This document shows positions 1 through 6,452 of a stretch of 9,631 bases of DNA, in pieces. The notes under the pieces are model-generated. The model ran no database searches. It had not been told where the DNA came from and saw only the letters and a list, made by a program, of their open reading frames with translations. Position 1 is the stretch's first letter; each line of letters starts with the position of its first letter. Source of the DNA: DASUZB01 sp036377075 (lineage in GTDB: Bacteria; Actinomycetota; CALGFH01); the NCBI GenBank assembly GCA_036377075.1, contig DASUZB010000190.1:1-9631 (forward strand). The letters are read 5' to 3'. The translations under genes were made by a program, and so were the position numbers.

Positions 1-3000
1 GCGGCACATCGAGCTGTGCATCGCCAGGCGCCGCCTGGCCCGCGCCCGCATCGCCTGGTCGAACAGCTCGCGGCGGTTGCCGCCCTTGGCCTTGGCCCGG
101 TACATGGCGGCGTCGGCGTTCTCCATAAGCGCCTCGGGACCGTCGCTGGGGCCGCGGCCGACCGCGATGCCGACGCTGACGGTCACGAACACCTCGGAGT
201 CTTCCAGCGCGAACGGGGTGCTCACCACCCCGGCGACGCGCTCGGCGATGGTCAGGGCGTGGGTCTCGTCGGCGATCCCCTCGCACAGGATGGTGAACTC
301 GTCGCCGCCGAAGCGGGCGACCACGTCGCCGGGCCGGACCACCTCCTGCAGGCGCCGGCCGAGCGCGATCAGCAGCCGGTTGCCGGCCTCGTGGCCGAGC
401 GAGTCGTTGATGAACTTGAAGCGGTCCAGGTCGCAGAAGAGCACCGCGACGGCCGCCCTGGAGCGCTGGCTGCGGGCCAGCGCCATGGTCGCCTGGTCGA
501 GGAAGAACAGGCGGTTGGGCAGGCCGGTGAGGGCGTCGTGGGTGGCCTGCCAGGCGAGCCGGGCCTGCACCTGGGAGCGCTCGATGGCGATGTCGGCCAG
601 GTGCGCGGCCAGCTCGAGCAGCTGCCAGTCGGCCGCCTCCGGCCCCTTGGGCACGTCGTGGTACAGGGTGAGCACGCCGAGCACGCGGTCGGCGTCCGAG
701 GCGATCACCGGCACCGCCCAGGCCGCCCTGACCCCCTGCTCGCGGGCGACCCGCCCGTCGCTGCGCCAGTGCGGGTGGGCGGTGAGGTCGGTGACGATCA
801 CCGGGCCGTGCCCGTGGGCGGCGGCCCCGCTGGCGCCCGCCTCCGGCCCCACCTTGAGCGCGTCCAGCTCGGCCAGGGCGTGACGGGCCAGGTTCGGCGC
901 GGCCACCGGGGTGAGCGTGCCGCGCTCCGGGTCGTGCAGGTAGGCGGCGCAGCGGGCGCCCTCGGCCTCGGTCTCGATCACCTGGGCGAGCACGGTGAGC
1001 GTCTCCACCAGGGGCGCGTCCCTGGCGATCAGGTCGAGCACGTCGGCCTGGCCGGCGAGCCGCGCCTCGGCGCGCTTGCGCTCGGTGACGTCGCGGCAGT
1101 TGAACACCACCCCGCCGACCGACGGGTCGTCGAGCAGGTTGTTGGCCAGCGTCTCCACGTGCCGCCAGCGGCCGTCGCCCGCGACCATGCGGAACTCGAA
1201 GGTGCCGCTCGACCCGCCGGGCCCCAGGTCGCCGAAGCGCCGCCTGACCTCCTTGACGTCGTCGGGGTGGACCAGGTCGAAGATGTTGTGGCCGAGCCGC
1301 CCGGCGTCGGGGTAGCCGAGCATGCGGCGCAGGGCGGGGCTGGCGTAGGTGACGCCGCCGCCCGCGTCGAGCACGATCACCATGTGCGAGGAGTTCTGCA
1401 CCAGCGCCCGGAAGCGTGCCTCGGAGTCGCGCAGCGCCTTCTCCGCGCGGCGCAGCTCGAACTCCTTGGTGATGTCGCGGGTGGTGACGATCAACCGCCT
1501 GGCGCGGCCGCCGCTGCCGGGCACGCGGGCGTAGGCGCACGACATCCAGCGGGGCTCGCCGGCAGGGGTCAGCACCCGCAGCACCGACGGCAGGCCCGAC
1601 TCGAGGCTGGCCCAGCGCTCCACCCTCGCCTCGCGCCCGTCGGCGTCGAGCGCGCGCAGGCGGGTGAGGCCGCGCGTGCCGACCACCTCGGAGGCGCCGT
1701 AGCCGGTGATGCGCTCGAACCCGGGGTTCCAGCTGGTGACCGTGCCGTCCGGGTCGACGGTGGCGATGCCGTCGGAGGTGTTGGAGAAGATCTCCGACAG
1801 CTTGGCGCGCTCCTCGATGATCGCCTCGAGCAGGTCGCCCTTCTCGACCGCGACCGCCGCCTCGCCGGCGAGGGCGGCGAGCACCGCCAGCTCGCCCTCC
1901 TCGAAGCCCTCCAGCCCGGTGCGGTTGTAGGTGACCAGCACGCCGAGCGTGCGGCCGCCGGAGCGCACCGGCGCGGCCAGGCAGTTGCGCCAGCCGTCGG
2001 CCAGCAGCAGCGAGACCATGGCGGCGTCGGCGGCGCCCGGTGCGACCCGCACCGGCTCGTGCAGCTCGAGCAGGGCGGTGGCGAGGGTCGCGCTGCCGGT
2101 CGACTCCTGGAAGGCGCGGTAGGAAGGCTGGCCCGCGCTGGACCGGTGCACCGTGCGGGTGGCCGAGCCGGTGAAGCCCTGGTCGACCACGATCAGGTCG
2201 GCGACCTCGGACTCGAAGCAGGTCCTGGTCTCCTGCAGGAACTCGGGGATGGCCGCGCGCGGGTCGATCGGGACGCCGAGGGCGTGCGTGGCCCGCTGCA
2301 TGCCCTGCAGCCGGGCACGGTCGGCGCGGACGGCCGCGTAGGCCCGGCTGGCCCAGCGCAGCAAGGCCAGCGGCAGGACGAACAGCACCGCCGCGATCGG
2401 CAGCCAGGCGTAGGCGGCCGCGAACAGCACCCCGAACGCGAGGTTGCCCGCGGTGACCGCGGCCGTGGTGCCGAACCCTGGCACCAGCGCGGCCAGGACG
2501 CGCCGCAACGGCTGCTGCCGGTTGAGCCTCAGCACCAGCACCAGCGCCAGGACGTTGACCGCCCAGCCGGCGGCCATGCCGGCGAGCAGCGCGGGCAGGT
2601 TGCGCACGTCCGGCCCGGGCACGGGCCGGAGCTGGACGAAGACCAGGCTGGCAACGGCCGTGGTGCACATCCACTGGGCGACGTTGAAGCAGGCGACCAC
2701 GAGCGGGACGCGCAGCACGCGCTCGGAGAGGGCCTTGGCCGCGGCCACCGCCACGACCGCGACCAGGCCGGGGAAGGCCAGCACCAGCGGCGTGAGCGCC
2801 GCCTCGAACAGGTCGACGGCGTTCGCCTCGTCGTCGTAGACGACGCGACCGCCGCGGAAGCGGAACTTCAGCTCCAGCGAGCCGGCGGCGACCAGGGCGG
2901 CGAGCAGGGCGGCCGTGGCCACCCAGTCGCCGAGTGAGGCCGGCGTGACCACCATCGCCCTGGTCGCGGCCGCGCCGGCCAGGCCGGCCAGCGCCAGGCC

Positions 3001-3075
3001 GGCCGAGGCGAGCGGGATCGAGCGGGGGACGCTGCCCCCCGCCCGAGGCCCGCGTGACGCTGGTTTGGGACCCAC
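1..3075 (-). CDS. Membrane-bound sensor diguanylate cyclase (TM-GAF-PAS-PAS-GAF-GGDEF, probably followed by EAL), 3' end outside window
   Basis: Makes c-di-GMP from two GTP at the inner face of the membrane; 1025 codons are visible and the frame is still open at the left edge. Residues about 20-245 are hydrophobic with several helices, a sensor or anchor region I cannot assign to a named MASE family. Then come a GAF-like domain (about 260-415), PAS (about 428-540), a second PAS (about 550-670, ending CRDVTERKRAEARL), a second GAF (about 675-825) and GGDEF (from about 840, DALTGLPNR at 847). The active-site GGDEF is at 923-927. The inhibitory I-site RPGD at 914-917 lies five residues upstream, so the cyclase looks catalytically intact and product-inhibited. 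The last visible residues (FDQAMRARARRRLAMH) resemble the linker that joins GGDEF to EAL, so a phosphodiesterase domain probably follows; this is inference. The GTG start at 3075 is chosen because GAGGGG precedes it by 6 nt. It begins 19 nt after the protease stop, so the two are probably co-transcribed. Confidence 0.93.
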   Translation of the reverse strand, partial: MGPKPASRGPRAGGSVPRSIPLASAGLALAGLAGAAATRAMVVTPASLGDWVATAALLAALVAAGSLELKFRFRGGRVVYDDEANAVDLFEAALTPLVLAFPGLVAVVAVAAAKALSERVLRVPLVVACFNVAQWMCTTAVASLVFVQLRPVPGPDVRNLPALLAGMAAGWAVNVLALVLVLRLNRQQPLRRVLAALVPGFGTTAAVTAGNLAFGVLFAAAYAWLPIAAVLFVLPLALLRWASRAYAAVRADRARLQGMQRATHALGVPIDPRAAIPEFLQETRTCFESEVADLIVVDQGFTGSATRTVHRSSAGQPSYRAFQESTGSATLATALLELHEPVRVAPGAADAAMVSLLLADGWRNCLAAPVRSGGRTLGVLVTYNRTGLEGFEEGELAVLAALAGEAAVAVEKGDLLEAIIEERAKLSEIFSNTSDGIATVDPDGTVTSWNPGFERITGYGASEVVGTRGLTRLRALDADGREARVERWASLESGLPSVLRVLTPAGEPRWMSCAYARVPGSGGRARRLIVTTRDITKEFELRRAEKALRDSEARFRALVQNSSHMVIVLDAGGGVTYASPALRRMLGYPDAGRLGHNIFDLVHPDDVKEVRRRFGDLGPGGSSGTFEFRMVAGDGRWRHVETLANNLLDDPSVGGVVFNCRDVTERKRAEARLAGQADVLDLIARDAPLVETLTVLAQVIETEAEGARCAAYLHDPERGTLTPVAAPNLARHALAELDALKVGPEAGASGAAAHGHGPVIVTDLTAHPHWRSDGRVAREQGVRAAWAVPVIASDADRVLGVLTLYHDVPKGPEAADWQLLELAAHLADIAIERSQVQARLAWQATHDALTGLPNRLFFLDQATMALARSQRSRAAVAVLFCDLDRFKFINDSLGHEAGNRLLIALGRRLQEVVRPGDVVARFGGDEFTILCEGIADETHALTIAERVAGVVSTPFALEDSEVFVTVSVGIAVGRGPSDGPEALMENADAAMYRAKAKGGNRRELFDQAMRARARRRLAMHSSMCR

Positions 3076-3081
3076 CGCCGT

Positions 3082-3087
3082 CCCCTC
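3082..3087 (-). promoter_or_regulatory. Ribosome binding site of the diguanylate cyclase
   Basis: On the minus strand GAGGGG is followed by a 6-nt spacer and a GTG codon at 3075. It lies in the 19-nt gap between the protease stop codon (3097-3095) and the cyclase. It fixes the GTG start, since no ATG in this frame lies nearby upstream of the first hydrophobic segment. Confidence 0.7.
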
Positions 3088-3094
3088 TTCGTCG

Positions 3095-4789
3095 TTACTC
3101 CCAGGCCCCCCACCAGGCGCCGCCCTTCCAGGGGGTTCCGTACCAGTACCTGTCGTTGCGCCAGTTGTTGCCTGGCCAGTCCGCGCCGTACCAGCCCAGC
3201 TGGTACCAGCGCGACAGGTACCAGGCGGTTCCGTACCAGGTCGACGTGTTCCACTGGCCGGTGGTGTAGCCGAGCGGATCCCAGACCAGGAGCTGCGCGG
3301 TGAGCAGCCCGTTGATCACCACCCCGAGCGTGTCGGGGTCGGTGGTGGCCGTCTGCACGCTGCCGCGGCTGCCGCTGACGGCGCCCAGCCCGCTGGAGCG
3401 GGTCAGCCCCTGGTTGGCCGTGCCCGCCGGGGCGGCGTAGGTGGCCGCGTACGCGTCGAGCAGGCCGGCGCCGACCGCGTTCGGGTCGGTGGAGGCGGTC
3501 GGCTGGGTGGTGTGGACCAGCGCGTACTTCAGCCGGTCCGGGGTCCAGCTCGGGTTGGCCGACAGGGCGAGCGCCGCCACCCCGGAGGCGACCCCGGCCG
3601 CCATCGAGGTGCCCGAGCCCCTCCGGTAGGCACCGTCGACGTAGTAGGGGAACTGCGTGTCCACCGTGCTGCCGACGGCGCGCAGGGAGACGATGTGCGC
3701 CCCCGGGGTGGCCACGTCCGGCTTGGCGATGCCGTCTGCCAGGGTGGGCCCCCGGGAGGTGAAGTCGGGCAGCACGTCGTCGTTGTCGTTCCTGCTGCCC
3801 TCGTCGTCCATGGCGCCGACCGTGACCACGAAGGGGTCGTCGCCGGGCTTGGAGATGGTGCGTGGGCCCGGGCCGCGGTTGGAGGCCGCCACGACCACCG
3901 CGATGCCGGCCGCCCAGGCGCGCTCCACCGCGTAGTTCAGCGGGTCCTGCGCGTAGTGCTGCGAGGAATCGGTGCCCAGCGAGAGGTTCAGCACGCGGAT
4001 GCCGTAGCGCGGCCCGAAGGAGACCACCCACTGGATGGCGGCGAGGACGTTGGAGACGTCGGCGGCGCCGTCGGCGCCGGCGATCTTGACCGAGAGGATG
4101 CGCGCGCTCGGCGCGACCCCCTTCCACTTCCCGCCCGAGTCGGCGCCGTCGCCGGCGATGATGCCGGCGACGAAGGTGCCGTGGCCGTAGCTGTCGTTGC
4201 AGTTGGGTTCGCCGGAGAGGTTCACGCAGGACGCGGTCTGGCCGGTCCGGTCGTCGGTGATCTGGACGATGCGGCCCTGCAGGTCGTGCACGGTCGGGGA
4301 GACGCCGGTGTCGACGATCGCGACGGTGATCCCGGCGCCGGTGTTGCCGGCCCTCCAGACGTCGTCGGCCCGGACCACGACGGGGTAGACGGACTGGACG
4401 GTGCCGCCCGACGTTCCCGCCGAGGGCATGGCCTGCACGTGGACGCGCCGGTCCGGGGTGACCGCGACGCCGGGAGTGCTGGCCAGCGTCGGCAGCGCGG
4501 CGGCCGGCACGGTGGCCGCGACGCCGTTCACCAGCGACAGCCTGCGGTTGACGTGCCCTCCGGCGCGGCCGACGGCGCGCTCGGCGGCGTGGCTCCCGGG
4601 CGTGGTGCCCTGCACGATCACGCGGGCGAGCAGCCGCCCGGTGGCGGCGAGCCGCGAGACGGTTGACGCCGGCACGGTGCTCGGCGCGCCGGCGGCACCG
4701 AACGGCTGCGCGGCCGCCATGGCGAGCATCATCACGAGCGCCGCCGCGGCGGCGGTGCGCGGGTACGACCAGGGGCGATGGAGCGTCAT
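3095..4789 (-). CDS. Secreted S8 family (subtilisin-like) serine protease with Trp-repeat C-terminal tail
   Basis: A 564-residue exported endopeptidase. Residues 1-35 form a Sec-type signal peptide (Arg near the start, an alanine/leucine/methionine core, AAGA before the likely cut). Residues about 40-120 look like an inhibitor_I9-type propeptide that would keep the enzyme inactive until cleaved. The catalytic domain (about 135-450) has the full subtilase set: Asp160 in AIVDTGV, His203 in YGHGTFVAG, the oxyanion Asn304 in AASNRG, and Ser395 in GSGTSMAAG. After a linker (about 451-500) comes a tail with Trp every five residues. The ATG at 4789 is preferred over an in-frame ATG at 4933: it has AGGAGG 7 nt upstream and begins directly with the signal peptide, whereas the longer version would put 48 polar residues in front of it. 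The gene is first in a probable operon with the downstream cyclase and is preceded by an AT-rich promoter region. The substrate is unknown. Confidence 0.95.
   Translation of the reverse strand: MTLHRPWSYPRTAAAAALVMMLAMAAAQPFGAAGAPSTVPASTVSRLAATGRLLARVIVQGTTPGSHAAERAVGRAGGHVNRRLSLVNGVAATVPAAALPTLASTPGVAVTPDRRVHVQAMPSAGTSGGTVQSVYPVVVRADDVWRAGNTGAGITVAIVDTGVSPTVHDLQGRIVQITDDRTGQTASCVNLSGEPNCNDSYGHGTFVAGIIAGDGADSGGKWKGVAPSARILSVKIAGADGAADVSNVLAAIQWVVSFGPRYGIRVLNLSLGTDSSQHYAQDPLNYAVERAWAAGIAVVVAASNRGPGPRTISKPGDDPFVVTVGAMDDEGSRNDNDDVLPDFTSRGPTLADGIAKPDVATPGAHIVSLRAVGSTVDTQFPYYVDGAYRRGSGTSMAAGVASGVAALALSANPSWTPDRLKYALVHTTQPTASTDPNAVGAGLLDAYAATYAAPAGTANQGLTRSSGLGAVSGSRGSVQTATTDPDTLGVVINGLLTAQLLVWDPLGYTTGQWNTSTWYGTAWYLSRWYQLGWYGADWPGNNWRNDRYWYGTPWKGGAWWGAWE
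3101..3253 (-). repeat. Trp-pentad repeat tail of the S8 protease (15-bp DNA periodicity)
   Basis: Protein residues 513, 518, 523, 528, 533, 538 and 543 are all Trp, an exact five-residue period. After a one-residue phase slip, Trp follows at 549, 554 and 559, then at 560 and 563 just before the C-terminal Glu564. Five of these are WY pairs. On the plus strand the heptamer gtaccag recurs at 3188, 3203, 3218 and 3233, exactly 15 bp apart, and again at 3140. Trp-containing pentad tails (often W-x-G-x-S/T type) are known to me at the C-terminus of actinobacterial S8 proteases; this version is richer in Tyr and less regular. Binding to cell wall, polysaccharide or the membrane surface is only a guess. 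Confidence 0.8.
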
Positions 4790-4990
4790 CCCCCCACCTC
4801 CTGCTTCATCGAAGCGGACCAGACCCCACCTCGTGGCCCGCGAGCGCGAAGGCGGTCGTTCCCGCCCCATCTCCGGTTGCGGCGGCTCGGACGCGGCAGC
4901 GCGTCCGGCCCGCGCGGCGCCGGGGGTTGACACCGCGGACTCACGAACCGGAGCATAGTCCTTAGCCGGTCATACCTTCCTAATCCCCCT
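4790..4990 (-). promoter_or_regulatory. Long 5' leader of the protease-cyclase operon, possibly structured
   Basis: If the promoter at 4997-5026 is right, transcription starts near 4990 and leaves about 200 nt before the protease ATG. The 5' part has several pairable arms. GGGGG (4989-4985) can pair with CCCCC (4926-4922). Inside it, ACCGG (4970-4966) can pair with CCGGT (4951-4947), and GGACT (4961-4957) with AGTCC (4941-4937). The last two helices interleave as an H-type pseudoknot with loops of 4-5 nt. I match it to no riboswitch class. Five-bp arms arise easily in GC-rich DNA, so a regulatory role is unproven. The rest, 4921-4803, is very GC-rich and shows no convincing gene. Confidence 0.35.
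4797..4802 (-). promoter_or_regulatory. Ribosome binding site of the S8 protease
   Basis: A perfect AGGAGG on the minus strand, 7 nt before the ATG at 4789. It decides the start of the protease in favour of the signal-peptide methionine and makes the sequence upstream an untranslated leader. Confidence 0.85.
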
Positions 4991-4996
4991 TGCGTA

Positions 4997-5026
4997 TTTA
5001 AACACTAAATCTTGAATCTACGTCAA
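4997..5026 (-). promoter_or_regulatory. Probable sigma-70-type promoter for the protease-cyclase operon
   Basis: On the minus strand TTGACG (5026-5021) is followed after 18 nt by TTTAAA (5002-4997). The elements lie in the only AT-rich island of the window: by my count 39 of 100 bases are G or C in 4961-5060, and 23 of 70 in 4991-5060. The nearest downstream minus-strand gene is the S8 protease, and no plus-strand gene starts near. The -35 is five of six to consensus; the -10 is weaker and the spacer is one longer than ideal. Confidence 0.45.
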
Positions 5027-5036
5027 AATACTGACG
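5021..5036. promoter_or_regulatory. Inverted repeat overlapping the -35 box (candidate operator)
   Basis: CGTCA and TGACG, separated by 6 nt (AAATAC on the plus strand), form a perfect dyad. One arm contains the TTGACG -35 element of the proposed protease promoter, so a bound regulator would interfere with or contact RNA polymerase. The regulator is unknown; the two NarL-type regulators nearby are possible but unproven candidates. Arms of five bp can be chance. Confidence 0.3.
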
Positions 5037-5064
5037 AGAAACTCGACATAAACGTAAAGTACGC

Positions 5065-5081
5065 AGCGCCCTAGCGGCGCC
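5065..5081 (-). terminator. Weak terminator-like hairpin after the degenerate response regulator
   Basis: On the minus strand GCGCC (5080-5076), a 5-nt loop and GGCGC (5070-5066) form a perfect 5-bp stem. One more G-U pair, 5081 with 5065, is possible. The next 20 nt are T-rich (10 of 20) but lack an uninterrupted T run. It lies about 45 nt after the regulator stop codon and upstream of the protease promoter, as expected for a unit boundary. Confidence 0.3.
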
Positions 5082-5125
5082 AGGGGACGGGAATACCCCG
5101 ATCGGGTCGCGGCGGCGGGCGGCGC

Positions 5126-5824
5126 TCAGCCAGCCAGGCCGCCGCTGCCGTTGCTGGAGCCCTGACCGTCGACCGCGAGCCGGCGCGGCGCCAGGTCTCG
5201 CTGCATGGCGAAGGTGGCCGCCTCGAGCTTGGAGTGCATCTCCAGCTTCTGCAGGATGTTCTGCACGTGGGTGCGGACCGTGTGGGGGCTGATGAACAGC
5301 TCGCGGCCGATGCGGGCGTTGTTCCAGCCGCGCCCCAGCAGGGCGAGCACCTCCCGCTCGCGCGGCGACAGCCGGTTCAGCGGCGAGTCGGCGTTGCGCT
5401 CGCCGAGGTCGAGCAGGCGGCGGAAGAGCTCCGGCAGCATCGCCCTGGGCACCACGCCCTCGCCGTCGAGCGCGGCCTGGACCGCGCGCAGCACCGTGCG
5501 GGTGCCGCTCTTCTTGCCGACCACGCCGACCGCCCCGGTACGCACGGCGCCGAGCAGCAGCTCCAGGTCCATCTCCTGGGCGAGCACCAGGACCTTGGTG
5601 GTGGGGTCGCGGCCGAGGATCGCCTCGACCAGGGGCGGCCTGGCGACCAGGGCGAGCTCCGCGTCGACCAGCACGAGGTCCGGCTCCAGGCGCGCGACCG
5701 CGCTCATCACCTGGGTGGCCGTCGACCCCGAGCCGACCACGTCGTGGCGCCCGTCACGCTCGATCAGCGCCTGCAGCGCCTCGTTGAACAGCGGCTGGCA
5801 GTCCGCCAGGTAAACCCGAGCCAC
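5126..5824 (-). CDS. NarL/LuxR-family response regulator with degenerate receiver domain
   Basis: A 232-residue two-domain regulator: receiver at about 1-120, LuxR-type helix-turn-helix at about 151-207 (LSPREREVLALLGRGWNNARIGREL, with recognition segment SPHTVRTHVQNILQKL), then a glycine/serine-rich tail. The phosphoacceptor Asp54 (LVLVDAEL) and a Lys near 104 are present. The usual acidic pair before beta-1's end is D8-C9 instead of DD, and the Ser/Thr switch position (VLVLAQ, residues 78-83) is Ala82. Mg2+ binding and phospho-switching are therefore probably altered. The GTG at 5824 is chosen because AGGAGG lies 4 nt upstream. No histidine kinase is adjacent, so it is an orphan here. It is the paralogue of the divergent regulator at 6452-7126. 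DNA-binding transcription control in the cytoplasm is expected; its targets are unknown. Confidence 0.9.
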   Translation of the reverse strand: MARVYLADCQPLFNEALQALIERDGRHDVVGSGSTATQVMSAVARLEPDLVLVDAELALVARPPLVEAILGRDPTTKVLVLAQEMDLELLLGAVRTGAVGVVGKKSGTRTVLRAVQAALDGEGVVPRAMLPELFRRLLDLGERNADSPLNRLSPREREVLALLGRGWNNARIGRELFISPHTVRTHVQNILQKLEMHSKLEAATFAMQRDLAPRRLAVDGQGSSNGSGGLAG

Positions 5825-6233
5825 GGCTCCTCCTACTCCTGCTGGCCCACAGCGGCGGCGTCGCCCAGACCGCCGGCGCCCTGCCGGCCGTCCCTACGAT
5901 GCGCCACCATGACCACCAGCCCCCAGCGCCGGTCGCGGTAGGTCGACTACGGCGCTTGACCCATACCGTGTTCGGGGACGCGAGCCGGCCGCGAGCAGCC
6001 ACCCGACCCCCTTCTACAGATCGGCGGGCGGCGCTCATCCTCTAGCGTTATGGGCTGGACCAGGGATCGCAAGTAGTCAGTTCTTCGGATGAGGACGTTG
6101 CTGCAAGTGCCGTACCCTTGCCTTGGCGTCGTGACCCCCTTGCCGCTCGGGCGGGCAGCGGTCGCCGCCACCGCCGCACGGTCGTGGGTCCGGTCCTCGC
6201 GTGCGAAGCGCGATACCCAGTGGAAGGTGCGTC
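5825..6233. other. Gap between the divergent regulators; no convincing gene
   Basis: About 400 bp between the GTG of the minus-strand regulator and a possible small plus-strand ORF. It should hold the promoters of both regulators, but I find no clear pair of -35 and -10 elements in either direction; a lone TTGACC at 5956 (plus) has no -10 partner. A perfect inverted repeat, GCCGGC with a 5-nt loop (5872-5888), would lie in the leader of the minus-strand regulator. Two short plus-strand ORFs (5899-6045, 48 aa, and 6089-6250, 53 aa) have no ribosome binding site and resemble nothing I know. Confidence 0.5.
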
Positions 6234-6452
6234 GTGAGCTCTTGGCATAGTGAGCACGGAACAGATCCGCTAGCGCTGCTCGTCCACCGGGCGATGCGCA
6301 GGCAGGCCGCCGCGCACGGCACGGCCGCCGCGGGCTGGCCGGGTGGCCGCCCGACGGGTGGCACCGTCGTGCGGCTGGAGCCGTCCCCGACCGGCAGGGC
6401 CGAACCGTCCGCTGGCGCGGCACGGATCGACGACCACGGGCGAGAGCGCTGA
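6234..6452 (+). CDS. Possible small protein overlapping the start of the canonical response regulator
   Basis: A GTG start with a weak GGAAGG about 6 nt upstream opens a 72-residue frame. Its TGA overlaps the first possible ATG of the next gene (TGATG at 6450-6454), an arrangement typical of translational coupling. An in-frame ATG at 6201 would give 83 residues. The first dozen codons are poor in third-position G/C, while the later ones are typical of the genome. The product is basic, rich in Ala, Arg and Gly, with no transmembrane segment and no recognised domain. It may be real or just leader sequence; I would not assign a function. Confidence 0.3.
   Translation: MSSWHSEHGTDPLALLVHRAMRRQAAAHGTAAAGWPGGRPTGGTVVRLEPSPTGRAEPSAGAARIDDHGRER

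Noticed and set aside
16..2937. A 973-codon open frame on the plus strand
   Set aside because: It is codon-aligned antisense to the diguanylate cyclase. Such a frame stays open because the GC-rich sense gene lacks TTA, CTA and TCA codons. Its product is low-complexity (Gly, Ala, Arg, His, Gln) with no domain.
2868..4127. A 419-codon minus-strand frame overlapping protease and cyclase
   Set aside because: It is out of frame with both well-supported genes and is Arg/Gly/Pro-rich with no motif.
2915..4666. A 583-codon open frame on the plus strand
   Set aside because: It lies opposite the S8 protease, whose catalytic motifs are unmistakable; the frame encodes only low-complexity sequence.
3095..4933. 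Longer version of the protease starting at 4933
   Set aside because: It adds 48 polar, Arg-rich residues before a clear signal peptide and lacks a better ribosome binding site than the AGGAGG that serves 4789.
4927..4958. Plus-strand TTGACA with CATAGT as a promoter
   Set aside because: The spacer is about 20-21 nt, and no plus-strand gene starts downstream before the antisense of the regulator at 5126.
4922..4995. c-di-GMP-I (GEMM) riboswitch upstream of the protease-cyclase operon
   Set aside because: An ACGCAA and a CCGGCTAA-like string recall it, but the conserved GACGCAAAGCC core and the GNRA-capped first hairpin are absent.
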